NCBI GenBank assembly: GCA_963707465.1
Contig: CAVPQK010000015.1
Location: forward strand, 1,178,001 to 1,242,000
DNA from: Bog-159 sp963707465
GTDB lineage: Bacteria > Acidobacteriota > Terriglobia > Bryobacterales > Bryobacteraceae
Direction: 5' to 3'
DNA: 64,000 nt
Shown one piece after another: positions 43,423 through 51,964 of this stretch (position 1 is the stretch's first letter; each line of letters starts with the position of its first letter). The position numbers were made by a program, and so were the translations under genes. The notes under the pieces were generated by a model that was given only the letters and a program-made list of their open reading frames with translations, did not search any database and was not told the DNA's origin.

Positions 43423-44004
43423 CTACTTGTACTGTAATTCCCAATCGTACTGAATGCCCGGATGGTTGTAGGGAATGCGCCCTTCGTCGGCGGGGTTGTA
43501 GAATTTATCGGTCGTGTAGATGAGCATGGCCGGCGCCGCGCCGATCACTTTGTAGCCATGGCCGACTCCGGGCGGTATCAGAATCTGCCACGGTCGCAGG
43601 ACGCCCGCATAAATGGTATTCCGCGCGCCGAAAGTGGGCGACGCCACACGCAAATCCACCAGCGCCACTTGCAACATTCCCATAGCTGGCGTCCAGCAAT
43701 CGGTCTGGTGCAGATGATAGTGAAACGCTTTGATCGTGCCGGGATAATTGAAGGCGGTCGAAGTCTGCGTCGTTTCGGGAGGAAAGTGCGCCGCGAGGCC
43801 CAGTCCGATACGTTGCACCTCCAGGAAATAGCCCCGGTCATCCGGCCAGAGCGACAACGGATCGATGCGCACGCCCTCGATCAGACCCGCCGCGGTGGGC
43901 GCTGCAATCACCGAGCCGATGCCTTTGGGACACTCGGGATAACCCAGTTCCAGCGAACCCCAAGACGCTATCCGCTGCGGTTCGCGTGCCGCGGAACCGG
44001 TCAT
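43423..44004 (-). CDS. rfbC: dTDP-4-dehydrorhamnose 3,5-epimerase-like protein
   Basis: 193 residues from ATG 44004, which overlaps the rmlA stop by the ATGA pattern. Cupin-type RmlC fold with PDDRGYFLEVQRIG, the HYHLHQTDCW region holding the active-site His, LQVALVDLRVASPTFGAR, and IPPGVGHGYKVIG. The lysine-rich loop of classical RmlC (GVLRGLHYQ) is changed to TIKAFHYHLH, so it could be a related 3- or 5-epimerase with another product. Placed between rmlA and rmlB, it most likely acts on dTDP-4-keto-6-deoxyglucose. Confidence 0.88.
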   Translation of the reverse strand: MTGSAAREPQRIASWGSLELGYPECPKGIGSVIAAPTAAGLIEGVRIDPLSLWPDDRGYFLEVQRIGLGLAAHFPPETTQTSTAFNYPGTIKAFHYHLHQTDCWTPAMGMLQVALVDLRVASPTFGARNTIYAGVLRPWQILIPPGVGHGYKVIGAAPAMLIYTTDKFYNPADEGRIPYNHPGIQYDWELQYK

Positions 44005-44771
44005 TGCATGGCTCCCTCGGCCGCGAGTTTCTCTGCTTCGGCCTGCCGGCGCGCGGTTACCGATTGCGCCACCAGGTTTGCCGCGCGCAGCAGCGACTCG
44101 AATGTGCCCGCATCGGTCCACCAGCCATCCAGAAAATCGCACGTCATGGAGCCTTCCTGAATGTACGCATTGTTCACGTCCGTGATCTCCAGTTCCCCGC
44201 GCCTGGACGGCACCAGCGTGCGGACCTTGTCGAATACCGTGGCATCGTACATGTAAATACCCGTGACAGCGTAGTTGGATTTTGGTTGTCGCGGCTTCTC
44301 CTCGATATTGACAATCCGATCGCCGGAGATCTCGGCCACCCCGAAACGTTCGGCGTCCGTGACTTGCTTGAGCAGGATCTTGGCTCCTTGCGCCTGCTGG
44401 CGGAAATCGTCGGCCGCCTTGCGAATGCTGCTTTCGACGATGTTATCTCCCAGAATGACGCACAGCTTCTGTCCGTCGGCGAAGTGCTCGGCCAAGGCCA
44501 GCGCATCGGCGATGCCGCCCTCGCCCTCCTGGTAGGTGTAGTCGATATGGCTCAGCCCGAACTGTTTGCCGTTGGCCAGCAGCCGCAGAAAGTCGCCCGC
44601 GTTCTTGCCGCCGGTGACGATCAGGATATCCCGGATCCCCGCATCAACCAACGTTTCGATGGGGTAATAGATCATCGGCTTCTCATAGATCGGCAACAGG
44701 TGCTTGTTGGTGATCTTGGTCAGCGGGAAGAGCCGGCTCCCCGTGCCGCCAGCCAGAACGACGCCCTTCAT
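44001..44771 (-). CDS. rfbA: Glucose-1-phosphate thymidylyltransferase
   Basis: 256 residues. RmlA signature KGVVLAGGTGSRLFPLTKIT with the nucleotide-binding GGxGTRL, then EKPMIYYPIETLVDAGI, YTYQEGEGGIADALALAEHF (the dTTP/Glc-1-P pocket), and VVNIEEKPRQPKSNYAVTGI (here VNIEEKPRQPKSNYAVTGIY). It forms dTDP-glucose, the first step towards dTDP-rhamnose. It is the first gene of the operon; the cupin gene starts divergently 35 bases away. The last step gene, rmlD, is not present in this window. Confidence 0.96.
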   Translation of the reverse strand: MKGVVLAGGTGSRLFPLTKITNKHLLPIYEKPMIYYPIETLVDAGIRDILIVTGGKNAGDFLRLLANGKQFGLSHIDYTYQEGEGGIADALALAEHFADGQKLCVILGDNIVESSIRKAADDFRQQAQGAKILLKQVTDAERFGVAEISGDRIVNIEEKPRQPKSNYAVTGIYMYDATVFDKVRTLVPSRRGELEITDVNNAYIQEGSMTCDFLDGWWTDAGTFESLLRAANLVAQSVTARRQAEAEKLAAEGAMQ

Positions 44772-44806
44772 AAGGTCTAATGATACAACATGATAGAATA
44801 CGCGCG

Positions 44807-45166
44807 ATGCAGCATTACAATTGGAACCTCCTGGAGGAAGAGCCGCTCAATGCTTTACTGGGCCGCAAGATGATCCACGGGCAGCATGTGACCGTTGCCC
44901 GGATCCGGTTGCAAAGAGGCGCTGTGGTTCCGATGCATAGCCATCCCAACGAGCAAATCAGCATGATCGAGAGTGGCGCGCTGCGTTTTGTAATCTCGGG
45001 CGAGGAGCGGGTTCTGGGCGCGGGCGACGCGGTCGTCATCCCGCCCGATTCGCCGCACAGGGTGGAGGCGCTCGAAGACTCGCTCGCCGTGGATGTCTTC
45101 TCCCCGCCCCGCGAAGACTGGATTCGCGGCGACGACGCTTACTTGCGGGATGCCGCGAACCGATGA
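44807..45166 (+). CDS. Small cupin-domain protein
   Basis: 119 residues from ATG 44807; a nearby ATG at 44780 is less likely. A single cupin barrel: the metal-binding cluster GAVVPMHSHPNEQISMIESG (two His and a Glu) and the second motif GDAVVIPPDSPHRVEAL. Such proteins are metal-dependent isomerases, dioxygenases or storage proteins; I cannot choose. It overlaps the GNAT gene by 17 bases, so both are coupled and may act on the same small molecule. Confidence 0.85.
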   Translation: MQHYNWNLLEEEPLNALLGRKMIHGQHVTVARIRLQRGAVVPMHSHPNEQISMIESGALRFVISGEERVLGAGDAVVIPPDSPHRVEALEDSLAVDVFSPPREDWIRGDDAYLRDAANR

Positions 45167-45929
45167 CCCTTCCGCCATCCGGCGGATTCTGCAGACTGAT
45201 CGCACTTGGGCCGTCTACGCCCTGGCGGACCTTGCGCCGGAATATAGCGCGTTTGCCCGGTGGCATATCGGCGCGGATGGCCGGCCCGCGCTGCTGCTCG
45301 TCTATAGCGGTTTCGAGCCGCCCGTGTTGTTCGCTCACGGATCCGCCGCGGACATTGTTCCGCTCCTGCCGGAAATCGCGGACCTGCTGGCCTTCTATCT
45401 TTCTGTACGAGCGGAAGTAGCCGATCTACTGCGCGCCGGCGGCTATGCGACTCCCGGCGAAAAGCGCATGTCGCGCATGCTGGTCGTTCCGGCGCGTTTC
45501 CTGCCGACGGCGCACACTGCCGACCGTCTGGGGCCGGCGGATTACGAGGCGCTGGTCGCCTTGCATCGGGACGGTGATGCGGTCGGCGAGGCTCCGCCAT
45601 TCTTCAATGCAGGCATGCTGCGCCACGGGATTTACTACGGAATTCGCGAAGGCGAGGCCATCGTGTCCGCGGCCGGCACGCATGTCCTGGCAGAACGGGA
45701 AAGCGTGGCCGCCATCGGCAACGTCTACACGCGCAGAGACCGCCGAGGCCGCGGATTCGGCGCGCAGGTCTCGGGTGCAGTCACCGCCGAACTGCTGCGG
45801 TTAGGTTTGCGGACGGTGGTGTTGAACGCGGGCGAAAGCAACGACGCCGCAATGCGCATCTACGAGCGGCTCGGGTTCGAACGCTACTGCGAATATCGGG
45901 AAGGAATTGCGATCTATAAGGGAGCGTGA
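45150..45929 (+). CDS. GNAT-family acetyltransferase (two-domain)
   Basis: 259 residues from ATG 45150. A leading half of about 125 residues (starts DDPSAIRRILQTDRTWAVYA) without a recognisable motif is followed by a GNAT domain with the acetyl-CoA loop RRDRRGRGFGAQVSGAVTAE and the downstream VVLNAGESNDAAMRIYERLG. Typical of N-acetyltransferases with a degenerate first GNAT half. Substrate unknown. The gene begins inside the cupin stop, forming a bicistronic unit. About 117 bases of unassigned DNA follow before the MazG gene. Confidence 0.85.
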   Translation: MPRTDDPSAIRRILQTDRTWAVYALADLAPEYSAFARWHIGADGRPALLLVYSGFEPPVLFAHGSAADIVPLLPEIADLLAFYLSVRAEVADLLRAGGYATPGEKRMSRMLVVPARFLPTAHTADRLGPADYEALVALHRDGDAVGEAPPFFNAGMLRHGIYYGIREGEAIVSAAGTHVLAERESVAAIGNVYTRRDRRGRGFGAQVSGAVTAELLRLGLRTVVLNAGESNDAAMRIYERLGFERYCEYREGIAIYKGA

Positions 45930-46046
45930 AGCTGGGCGAGACGAAGACGCACTCCGCCGCTCGGCCAGTCACGCCGCGCAAGGGGAACGAATGCCTTCGG
46001 CGGCAGCATGATCGGGCGCCACGCTAAGGCCATGTTAAATTGAAAT

Positions 46047-46835
46047 TTGTCCCCCACCGCCGGTGAAAAATTTCAAAAACTGGTCGACCTCATGGCCCGG
46101 TTGCGCGCGCCCGGCGGCTGCCCATGGGACCGTGAGCAGACTTTCGACACCATCAAGCCCTTCCTGCTCGAAGAAACCTACGAGGTAATGGACGCCATCG
46201 ACGCGCGCGACTGGCCCGAACTAACCGGCGAACTGGGCGACCTGCTTCTGCAATCCGTCTTCTTCTCTCAAATGGCCGCCGAGCAAAATCTGTTTTCGAT
46301 TGCGGACGCGCTCGACGCCATCAACGCAAAGCTGATCCGCCGCCATCCGCACGTCTTCGGCGAGCAAACCGCCGAAACTGAGGGCGACGTGCGCCGCATC
46401 TGGGGCGAGGTGAAAGCCGCCGAAAAGAAACAGAAGGGCGAACACGATGCTGGGCTGCTGGCGTCGGTGCCACGCGCGCTGCCTGCCTTGGTGGAAGCGC
46501 AGCAGCTCACTTCCCGCGCCGCGCACGTGGGCTTCGATTGGGACAACGCGGATCAAGTGTTGGAAAAGCTGCACGAAGAACTGGGCGAATTCGAAGCCGC
46601 GCGCCGCGGCACTTCCCAAGAGCAATTGGAAGGCGAGTTGGGCGACATGCTGTTCGTGCTGGTGAACCTGGCGCGCTTCGTCAAGGTCGATCCCGAGCAA
46701 GCCCTGCGCAAGACCAACGCCAAGTTCCGCCGGCGTTTCGGCTATATCGAGCGCGAGCTTGGCGAACAGGGAAAATCCCCTGAACAAGCCACGCTGGCCG
46801 AAATGGACGCGCTCTGGGAGGAATCCAAGCGATGA
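46047..46835 (+). CDS. mazG: Nucleoside triphosphate pyrophosphohydrolase MazG
   Basis: 262 residues from a TTG at 46047 (an ATG at 46092 would shorten the N-terminus). Both MazG repeats are present: LMARLRAPGGCPWDREQTFD, then LEETYEVMDAIDARD and ELGDLLLQSVFFSQMA with the EExxE and ExxD magnesium sites in the first, and EKLHEELGEFEAARRG with ELGDMLFVLVNLARF in the second. MazG hydrolyses (d)NTPs, removing damaged or regulatory nucleotides. It starts a chain of overlapping genes and its stop overlaps the next start by 4 bases. Confidence 0.94.
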   Translation: MSPTAGEKFQKLVDLMARLRAPGGCPWDREQTFDTIKPFLLEETYEVMDAIDARDWPELTGELGDLLLQSVFFSQMAAEQNLFSIADALDAINAKLIRRHPHVFGEQTAETEGDVRRIWGEVKAAEKKQKGEHDAGLLASVPRALPALVEAQQLTSRAAHVGFDWDNADQVLEKLHEELGEFEAARRGTSQEQLEGELGDMLFVLVNLARFVKVDPEQALRKTNAKFRRRFGYIERELGEQGKSPEQATLAEMDALWEESKR

Positions 46836-47572
46836 TCGAGCTCCGGACGCTAACCGAAACCCGCCAATATCAGGAAGCCGTCGAGTTGCAGAAGACGGTT
46901 TGGGGATTTAACGATATCGAATTGTTGCCGGTGCGCCTGTTCGTGGTGGCCACCAAGGTCGGCGGCCAGGCGTTTGGCGCATACGATGGAAACGGGATGG
47001 TCGGCTTCCTGCTATCGATCCCGGGATTGAAGCCCGGCGGCGGATCGTACCTGCACAGCCACATGCTGGGTGTACTGGCGGAATACCGGAATCGGGGCGT
47101 CGGCCGTATACTGAAACTCCGCCAACGCGAGGATGCCCTGCAACGTGGCATCGATCTGGTGGAGTGGACCTTCGATCCCCTGGAGTTGAAGAACGCCTTC
47201 TTCAACATGGAGAGGCTGGGCGCCATCGTGCGCCGCTATGTGGAGAATCAGTATGGCACCACCACCAGCCCGCTGCATGGTGGATTGCCCACGGACCGCT
47301 GCGTGGCCGAATGGTGGCTCCCCAGTCCGCACGCCGAGGCGGTCATCGCCGGACGTTCGCCGGTGCGCACCGTGGAGGAGCGCATCGAGCTACCCGCCGA
47401 TATCGATGTCATCCGCCGCGCGGAACCAAGGCGCGCGCGGGAGATTCAGAAATCGCTGGGTGCGCGCCTGACGAGCGGCTTCGACCGTGGCCTGGCGGTC
47501 ATCGGTTTTGAACGGTCCGATCGCGTAGGCACGTATCTGCTCGGGAGGTGGGAATGCGGATCGAGCGCGTAA
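46832..47572 (+). CDS. COG3375-type GNAT N-acyltransferase
   Basis: 246 residues. GNAT core with the acyl-CoA loop YLHSHMLGVLAEYRNRGVGR and the downstream WTFDPLELKNAFFNMERLGA. The N-terminal TVWGFNDIELLPVRLFVVAT is typical of COG3375. Family members are often encoded next to MenC/NSAR-type racemases. In Geobacillus kaustophilus such a succinyltransferase gives N-succinyl amino acids, the substrates of an N-succinylamino acid racemase in a D-to-L conversion pathway. Here the racemase homologue is the next gene (19-base overlap), so the same pairing is inferred. No desuccinylase is found next to it. Confidence 0.9.
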   Translation: MIELRTLTETRQYQEAVELQKTVWGFNDIELLPVRLFVVATKVGGQAFGAYDGNGMVGFLLSIPGLKPGGGSYLHSHMLGVLAEYRNRGVGRILKLRQREDALQRGIDLVEWTFDPLELKNAFFNMERLGAIVRRYVENQYGTTTSPLHGGLPTDRCVAEWWLPSPHAEAVIAGRSPVRTVEERIELPADIDVIRRAEPRRAREIQKSLGARLTSGFDRGLAVIGFERSDRVGTYLLGRWECGSSA

Positions 47573-48663
47573 CCCTCCGGCAAATCCGCATGCCGCTGGT
47601 GCACTTCTTCGAAACCAGCTTCGGCCGCACCACCCAGCGCGACATCATCCTGGTGGAAGTGGCGGGCGAAGGCGCATCGGGATGGGGCGAGGTGACCGCC
47701 GGCGAGAGTCCTTTCTACAACGAAGAGTGGACCGATTCCGCCTGGCTGATCCTGCGCGATTATGCTATTCCGCGGGTGCTGGGCCGCGACCTCGCCGGCC
47801 CAGAAGACATCGCGCCGCTCACCGCGCATATCCGCGGCCACAAGATGGCGCGCGGCGGCCTGGAGGCGGCGGTATGGGATCTTGCGGGGCGGCTCGCGGG
47901 CCAGCCGCTATGGAAAGCGATTGGCGGCGGCGCGCGTCGCGAGATCCCCTGCGGCGTTTCCATCGGCATCCAGAACTCGGTCGATCAGCTTCTGGAAAAG
48001 ATCGAGCGCGAACTCGCGGCCGGCTATCAACGTATCAAAATGAAAATCAAGCCGGGCTGGGATGTGGATGTGATCCGGCAGGTGCGCGCGCGCTTTCCCG
48101 CGATTAAGCTCATGGCCGATGCGAATTCGGCCTACACGCTGGATGACGCGGCGCGATTGAAACAGCTCGACGAATTTTACCTGATGATGATCGAGCAGCC
48201 GCTGGCGCACGACGACATCATCGATCATGCCGTGCTGCAAGCCAAGCTCGATACACCGATTTGCCTGGACGAGTGCATCCGTTCCGCGCATCATGCCGAG
48301 CAAGCCATCCGCCTGCGCGCCTGCGGGATCATTAATATTAAGCTGGGCCGCGTGGGCGGTTTCCACGAGGCCAAGCGGGTCCACGATGTGGCGCAGGCGG
48401 CGGGCGTGCCGGTGTGGTGCGGCGGGATGCTCGAGTCGGGCGTGGGCCGCGCGCACAACATCGCGCTTTCCACGCTTCCCAATTTTGTTCTGCCGGGCGA
48501 TGTTTCGGCCAGCAAGCGCTATTGGGCGCGCGATATTATCGTTCCGCCGGTCGAGACCACGCCGCAGGGCACTATCCGCGTTTCAGACGAACCCGGCTTT
48601 GGCTACGCCCTCGACCGCGATTACATCCGGTCGATCGCCATCCGCGAGGAGTCCGCCGGTTGA
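47554..48663 (+). CDS. N-acylamino-acid racemase / o-succinylbenzoate synthase homologue
   Basis: 369 residues from ATG 47554 with GAGGTGGGA just upstream; a GTG at 47548 is also possible. Enolase superfamily, MLE subgroup: KMKIK (Lys162 and Lys164 acid/base pair), metal ligands Asp189 in MADANSAY, Glu of MMIEQPL and Asp239 in CLDECI, and the later INIKLGRVGGFHEA Lys. All needed residues are present. Members catalyse o-succinylbenzoate synthesis (menaquinone) or racemisation of N-acyl amino acids. Its neighbours are a GNAT acyltransferase and exporters and not other men genes, so racemisation is preferred. Confidence 0.9.
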   Translation: MRIERVTLRQIRMPLVHFFETSFGRTTQRDIILVEVAGEGASGWGEVTAGESPFYNEEWTDSAWLILRDYAIPRVLGRDLAGPEDIAPLTAHIRGHKMARGGLEAAVWDLAGRLAGQPLWKAIGGGARREIPCGVSIGIQNSVDQLLEKIERELAAGYQRIKMKIKPGWDVDVIRQVRARFPAIKLMADANSAYTLDDAARLKQLDEFYLMMIEQPLAHDDIIDHAVLQAKLDTPICLDECIRSAHHAEQAIRLRACGIINIKLGRVGGFHEAKRVHDVAQAAGVPVWCGGMLESGVGRAHNIALSTLPNFVLPGDVSASKRYWARDIIVPPVETTPQGTIRVSDEPGFGYALDRDYIRSIAIREESAG

Positions 48664-49541
48664 GCGGACCCGCGGTACTTTACGCCCTCATCCTCCTGAT
48701 GGTGGCGTTCTGGTCGGGCAATTACATTGCGGGCAAGATCGCGCTACGCGAGCTTTCGCCGCTGTTCCTGGCGGGATTGCGGATCGGTCTGGCGGGAGTG
48801 GCGATGCTGCCGTTATATGCGTGGGAGCGGCACACCACGCCGCCGCGAAAGCGTTCGCGTCGCGATATAGTGCAACTCCTCCTGCTAGGCCTTTTGGGTG
48901 TCACCCTGAATCAGTTCTTCTTCATCATCGGCCTGGACCGCACCAGCGTGGCCCACGCCGCGATTCTCATCGGACTCACACCGATACAAGTTCTGATCAT
49001 CGCGGGGCTCCGCGGTCAGGAGCGGATCACAGCTCGCAAAGCGGCGGGAATGGCGATCGCGCTGGCGGGCGTGGCCGTTTTGAAAGCCTTCGAGCCGGCC
49101 GCGGGCACTGGCGCAACATGGCTGGGCGATTTCTTCATTCTCATCACCGGCCTGTGCTTCGCGCTCTTCACCGTATTTGGCAAGGAGGTGACCCGCCAGT
49201 ACAGCACCATCACCATGAACACCTACGCCTATGTGGGTGGCGCTGTCGCGCTGCTGCCTCTCACGCTATGGGAGGCCGCCCGCCAGCCGCTGGCGCACGT
49301 CAGTGCGGGAGCATGGCTGGCGGCAATCTACATGGCGCTGTTTCCGTCGGTCGTCGCGTACCTGATTTATTACCACGCCCTGGCCCACATGGCGGCATCG
49401 CGTGTCTCGGCATTCTCTTACCTGCAGCCGGTGTTCGCCTCCATCATGGGAGTCACGATCCTGGGGGAAAGCCTCGGTACGCCGGTGATCGCCGGCGGGG
49501 TCGTAATCCTCGCGGGCGTCTATCTGGCGGAGCGCGGCTGA
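48660..49541 (+). CDS. EamA/DMT-superfamily transporter
   Basis: 293 residues from a TTG at 48660 in the TTGA overlap with the previous stop; GAGGAG lies eight bases upstream. Longer open frames upstream overlap the racemase and are rejected. Ten hydrophobic segments in two EamA repeats, for example LILLMVAFWSGNYIAGKIAL and FALFTVFGKEVTRQYSTITM, and the second-repeat LPLTLWEAARQPL followed by GVTILGESLGTPVIAGGVVI. DMT proteins export amino acids, metabolites or nucleotide sugars. In this operon export of an amino acid derivative is plausible. Confidence 0.92.
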   Translation: MSGPAVLYALILLMVAFWSGNYIAGKIALRELSPLFLAGLRIGLAGVAMLPLYAWERHTTPPRKRSRRDIVQLLLLGLLGVTLNQFFFIIGLDRTSVAHAAILIGLTPIQVLIIAGLRGQERITARKAAGMAIALAGVAVLKAFEPAAGTGATWLGDFFILITGLCFALFTVFGKEVTRQYSTITMNTYAYVGGAVALLPLTLWEAARQPLAHVSAGAWLAAIYMALFPSVVAYLIYYHALAHMAASRVSAFSYLQPVFASIMGVTILGESLGTPVIAGGVVILAGVYLAERG

Positions 49542-50836
49542 TGACGTCGTTTATCGAATTGTTGCGCGATAACCGCAACTACCGCTACACCTGGATCGGG
49601 CAGGTGGTCAGCGAAATCGGCGATCACTTCAACAATATCGCCGTCTTCGCCCTGGCCCTCGCGAACACGCGTTCCGGGCTGGTGGTGAGCGGCGTGATGT
49701 TGTCACGCGCGGTCGCGGTAGTGCTGGCGGGACCTATCGCGGGCGTCGTGCTCGACCGCTTGAATCGCAAGCACGTCATGATCGCCAGCGACGTCATTCG
49801 CGCGGCGCTGGCGCTCGGTTTTATTCTGACCATCCACCGGCATGACACCTGGCTGCTATATGTCTTCAGCGCCCTGCTGATGTTCGCGTCGCCTTTCTTC
49901 ACCAGCGGGCGATCCGCCATCCTGCCTAGCATCGCTACCCGCGACGAGTTGCACACAGCCAATTCGCTGACGCAGACTACCGGCTGGACCACCCTCGCCA
50001 TCGGCACGTTTCTCGCGGGCGCCAGCGTGGCGAGCTTCGGTTATCAGTGGGCCTTCGTGGGCAACGCGCTATCCTTCGTGGTGTCCGCGATCTGCATCTC
50101 GCGCCTGTTTCTGCCCGGCGATGCCTTCCGCCCGAAGCGCCACGCGCTCACCGAAGCCGACGTGGTGCGGCCCTGGCATGAATACACCGAAGGCTTGCGC
50201 TACATGCAGGCGCATCCTTTGATCTTCGGCATCGCGCTGATCGGCGTCGGCTGGGCCACGGGCGGTGGCGCGGCGCAGATTCTGTTCAGCTTGTTCGGCG
50301 AGATCGTATTCAATCGCGGACCGGCGGGCATCGGCATCGTGTGGGGCTGCGCGGGCATTGGCCTGCTGATCGGCGGCGTGGTGGGGCATCGGATCGGCGA
50401 GCACCTCAGCTTCAATGGCTACAAGCGCGCCGTGGTGGTGTGCTACCTGATTCACGGCGGCGCATACGTCCTGTTCAGCCAGATGCGAGATTTCCATGCC
50501 GCGCTGTTCTTTATCGCGCTGTCGCGCGCCGCCGTGGCGGTCAGTTCGGTGCTGAATTATTCGCAGCTTCTGCGGCACGTCGCCAACGAATTCCGCGGAC
50601 GCGTGTTCGCCACCATGGAGTCGATGGTGTGGTTTACCATGATGGTTTCCATGACGCTCGCGGGCCTCGCCTCGCAGTATTACGACGTGCGCGCGATCGG
50701 CGCCGTGGCGGGTGTGCTCAGCTCGACGACCGCGATTTTCTGGGGCTGGGCGCACTGGACCGGACGGCTGCCCGAACCCGCGCAAGAGGGCGTAGATCCG
50801 GAGGATGTGGAAGTGCATGGAGAACCCAACGTCTAA
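49541..50836 (+). CDS. Major facilitator superfamily transporter (EntS/MFS_3 type)
   Basis: 431 residues from ATG 49541, sharing one base with the upstream stop; the very long open frame that begins far upstream is not one protein. Twelve predicted helices. Family marks include the N-terminal NRNYRYTWIGQVVSEIGDHF, the A-like motif LDRLNRKHVMIASDVIRAAL between helices 2 and 3 and the PSIATRDELHTANSLTQTTG stretch of the MFS_3 (enterobactin exporter-like) group. It probably exports a small molecule; with the EamA gene it gives two exporters in one operon. Confidence 0.91.
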   Translation: MTSFIELLRDNRNYRYTWIGQVVSEIGDHFNNIAVFALALANTRSGLVVSGVMLSRAVAVVLAGPIAGVVLDRLNRKHVMIASDVIRAALALGFILTIHRHDTWLLYVFSALLMFASPFFTSGRSAILPSIATRDELHTANSLTQTTGWTTLAIGTFLAGASVASFGYQWAFVGNALSFVVSAICISRLFLPGDAFRPKRHALTEADVVRPWHEYTEGLRYMQAHPLIFGIALIGVGWATGGGAAQILFSLFGEIVFNRGPAGIGIVWGCAGIGLLIGGVVGHRIGEHLSFNGYKRAVVVCYLIHGGAYVLFSQMRDFHAALFFIALSRAAVAVSSVLNYSQLLRHVANEFRGRVFATMESMVWFTMMVSMTLAGLASQYYDVRAIGAVAGVLSSTTAIFWGWAHWTGRLPEPAQEGVDPEDVEVHGEPNV

Positions 50837-51548
50837 TCTGCGGGACAAAGTCGTGTTGGTGACCGGCGCGGCCAAGCGCATCGGGCGCGGTATCGCGCTG
50901 CGCCTGACGCGGGAGGGCGCCCGCGTCGCGATTCACTATCATCGTTCGGAGACCGAAGCGCGCGCGACCGCGGCGGAGTGCGGCGGGGCCCCACTGTTTC
51001 GCGCAAATCTGGAAAGCGTCGCGGAGATCGAGCGCATGTTCGGCGAGATCGAGAACAGGCTCGGCCGACTGGACGGCCTGGTGAACAACGCCGCGCGTTT
51101 CACCCGCCGCGATCCGCTCGAGATCACGGAGGCCGACTGGGACTTCATCCATTCGGTGAATTTGAAGGCGGTCTTTTTTTGCTGCCAGAACGGCGCGCGA
51201 CTGATGCGCAAGTCGGGCGGCGGGCGCATCGTGAATATCAGCTCGCTGGGCGGGCTGCGGCCCTGGGCGGACCACGCGCACTACTGCGCGTCGAAGGCCG
51301 GCGTCATCATGCTGACGCGTGCGCTGGCGAAGGCGTTCGCCCCGGAGATCACGGTGAATTCGGTCGCGCCGGGAGTAATTTCACTCGATGAACCGGACGC
51401 GGAAGCCGCAAGGATGATCCAGGCGACGCCCGCCGGGCGCGGCGGCACGGCCGACGAAGTGGCCGGCGCGGTCGTGTATTTCCTGGCGGCGAGTAACTTT
51501 GTAACAGGGCAGATTGTGGCGGTGGATGGCGGACTGAGCCAGCGGTAG
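50817..51548 (+). CDS. Short-chain dehydrogenase/reductase
   Basis: 243 residues from ATG 50817, overlapping the MFS stop by 20 bases (ATG 50805 is the alternative). Cofactor loop VVLVTGAAKRIGRGIALRL with Arg after the Lys (TGAAKRIG), suggesting NADPH as in pteridine-reductase/FolM proteins. NNAA, the catalytic triad region (VNISSLGGLRP, YCASKAG) and PGVIS are all present. Substrate unknown: a pterin or a keto group. Last member of the co-directional chain that began with mazG. Confidence 0.92.
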   Translation: MENPTSNLRDKVVLVTGAAKRIGRGIALRLTREGARVAIHYHRSETEARATAAECGGAPLFRANLESVAEIERMFGEIENRLGRLDGLVNNAARFTRRDPLEITEADWDFIHSVNLKAVFFCCQNGARLMRKSGGGRIVNISSLGGLRPWADHAHYCASKAGVIMLTRALAKAFAPEITVNSVAPGVISLDEPDAEAARMIQATPAGRGGTADEVAGAVVYFLAASNFVTGQIVAVDGGLSQR

Positions 51549-51559
51549 TGATGCGTGAG

Positions 51560-51772
51560 TTAGTGAATGCTCAACCACTCTTCGACGCGGGAAAGGCGGT
51601 TATCAAGCTCCGCGAGCTTGCCTGCGACCAAATCCAGCCTTGTGTCCACTTTATTCTCTAGAGCCAGCAGCCGCGCGCTGAGTGAGTTGAACAACGATAC
51701 GTTCATCAGGATGCCCACCAGGACGGCGAGGGTGGGCAGGCCAGCAGCGATAGACAGTTGTGTATCGGTCAT
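51560..51772 (-). CDS. Small membrane protein with coiled-coil tail
   Basis: 70 residues. One N-terminal membrane helix (LSIAAGLPTLAVLVGILMNV) and then a ~35-residue heptad-rich stretch (ARLLALENKVDTRLDLVAGK). The start is an ATG with a weak CAGCAGG ribosome site. Compact and complete, it looks real. Unknown function; it may anchor or multimerise a partner. It lies 11 bases upstream of the TIR-like fragment's stop. Confidence 0.7.
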   Translation of the reverse strand: MTDTQLSIAAGLPTLAVLVGILMNVSLFNSLSARLLALENKVDTRLDLVAGKLAELDNRLSRVEEWLSIH

Positions 51773-51783
51773 GCCTGCTGTCT

Positions 51784-51939
51784 TTAGTTTCGCACAGATT
51801 CGCCGAATTCGCGTTGCATGACAATTGACCGCGCTTCACTGATTAACAGCTTAAGCTTCCAGCCTCCGGCGGCGACTAAATCAGTGTAGATTACGCCGTA
51901 AAGATCCGAGGGTACCTCAACACCCCCGATTTTTGCCAT
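51784..51939 (-). pseudogene. Truncated TIR-like effector fragment
   Basis: A 51-codon frame from ATG 51939. Its core GVEVPSDLYGVIYTDLVAAG then GWKLKLL resembles the C-terminal tail (V-PSDL-G-Y-------W-L-L) of TIR-like nucleotide-binding proteins found as anti-phage effectors. The catalytic part of such a protein is missing, since the next upstream DNA is the end of the deoxyhypusine-synthase-like gene. The stretch is visibly more AT-rich than its surroundings. Most likely a remnant; a short independent peptide gene is possible. I rely on recalled motif resemblance only. Confidence 0.45.
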
Positions 51940-51964
51940 TAAACCGTGAAGCGATGGCGGGCCG

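Noticed and set aside
48227..50836. A single 869-codon open frame in the region of the racemase, EamA and MFS genes.
   Set aside because: Only the part from 49541 reads as protein (MFS). The first half is out of frame over the racemase and EamA genes, both of which show complete motifs in their own frames.
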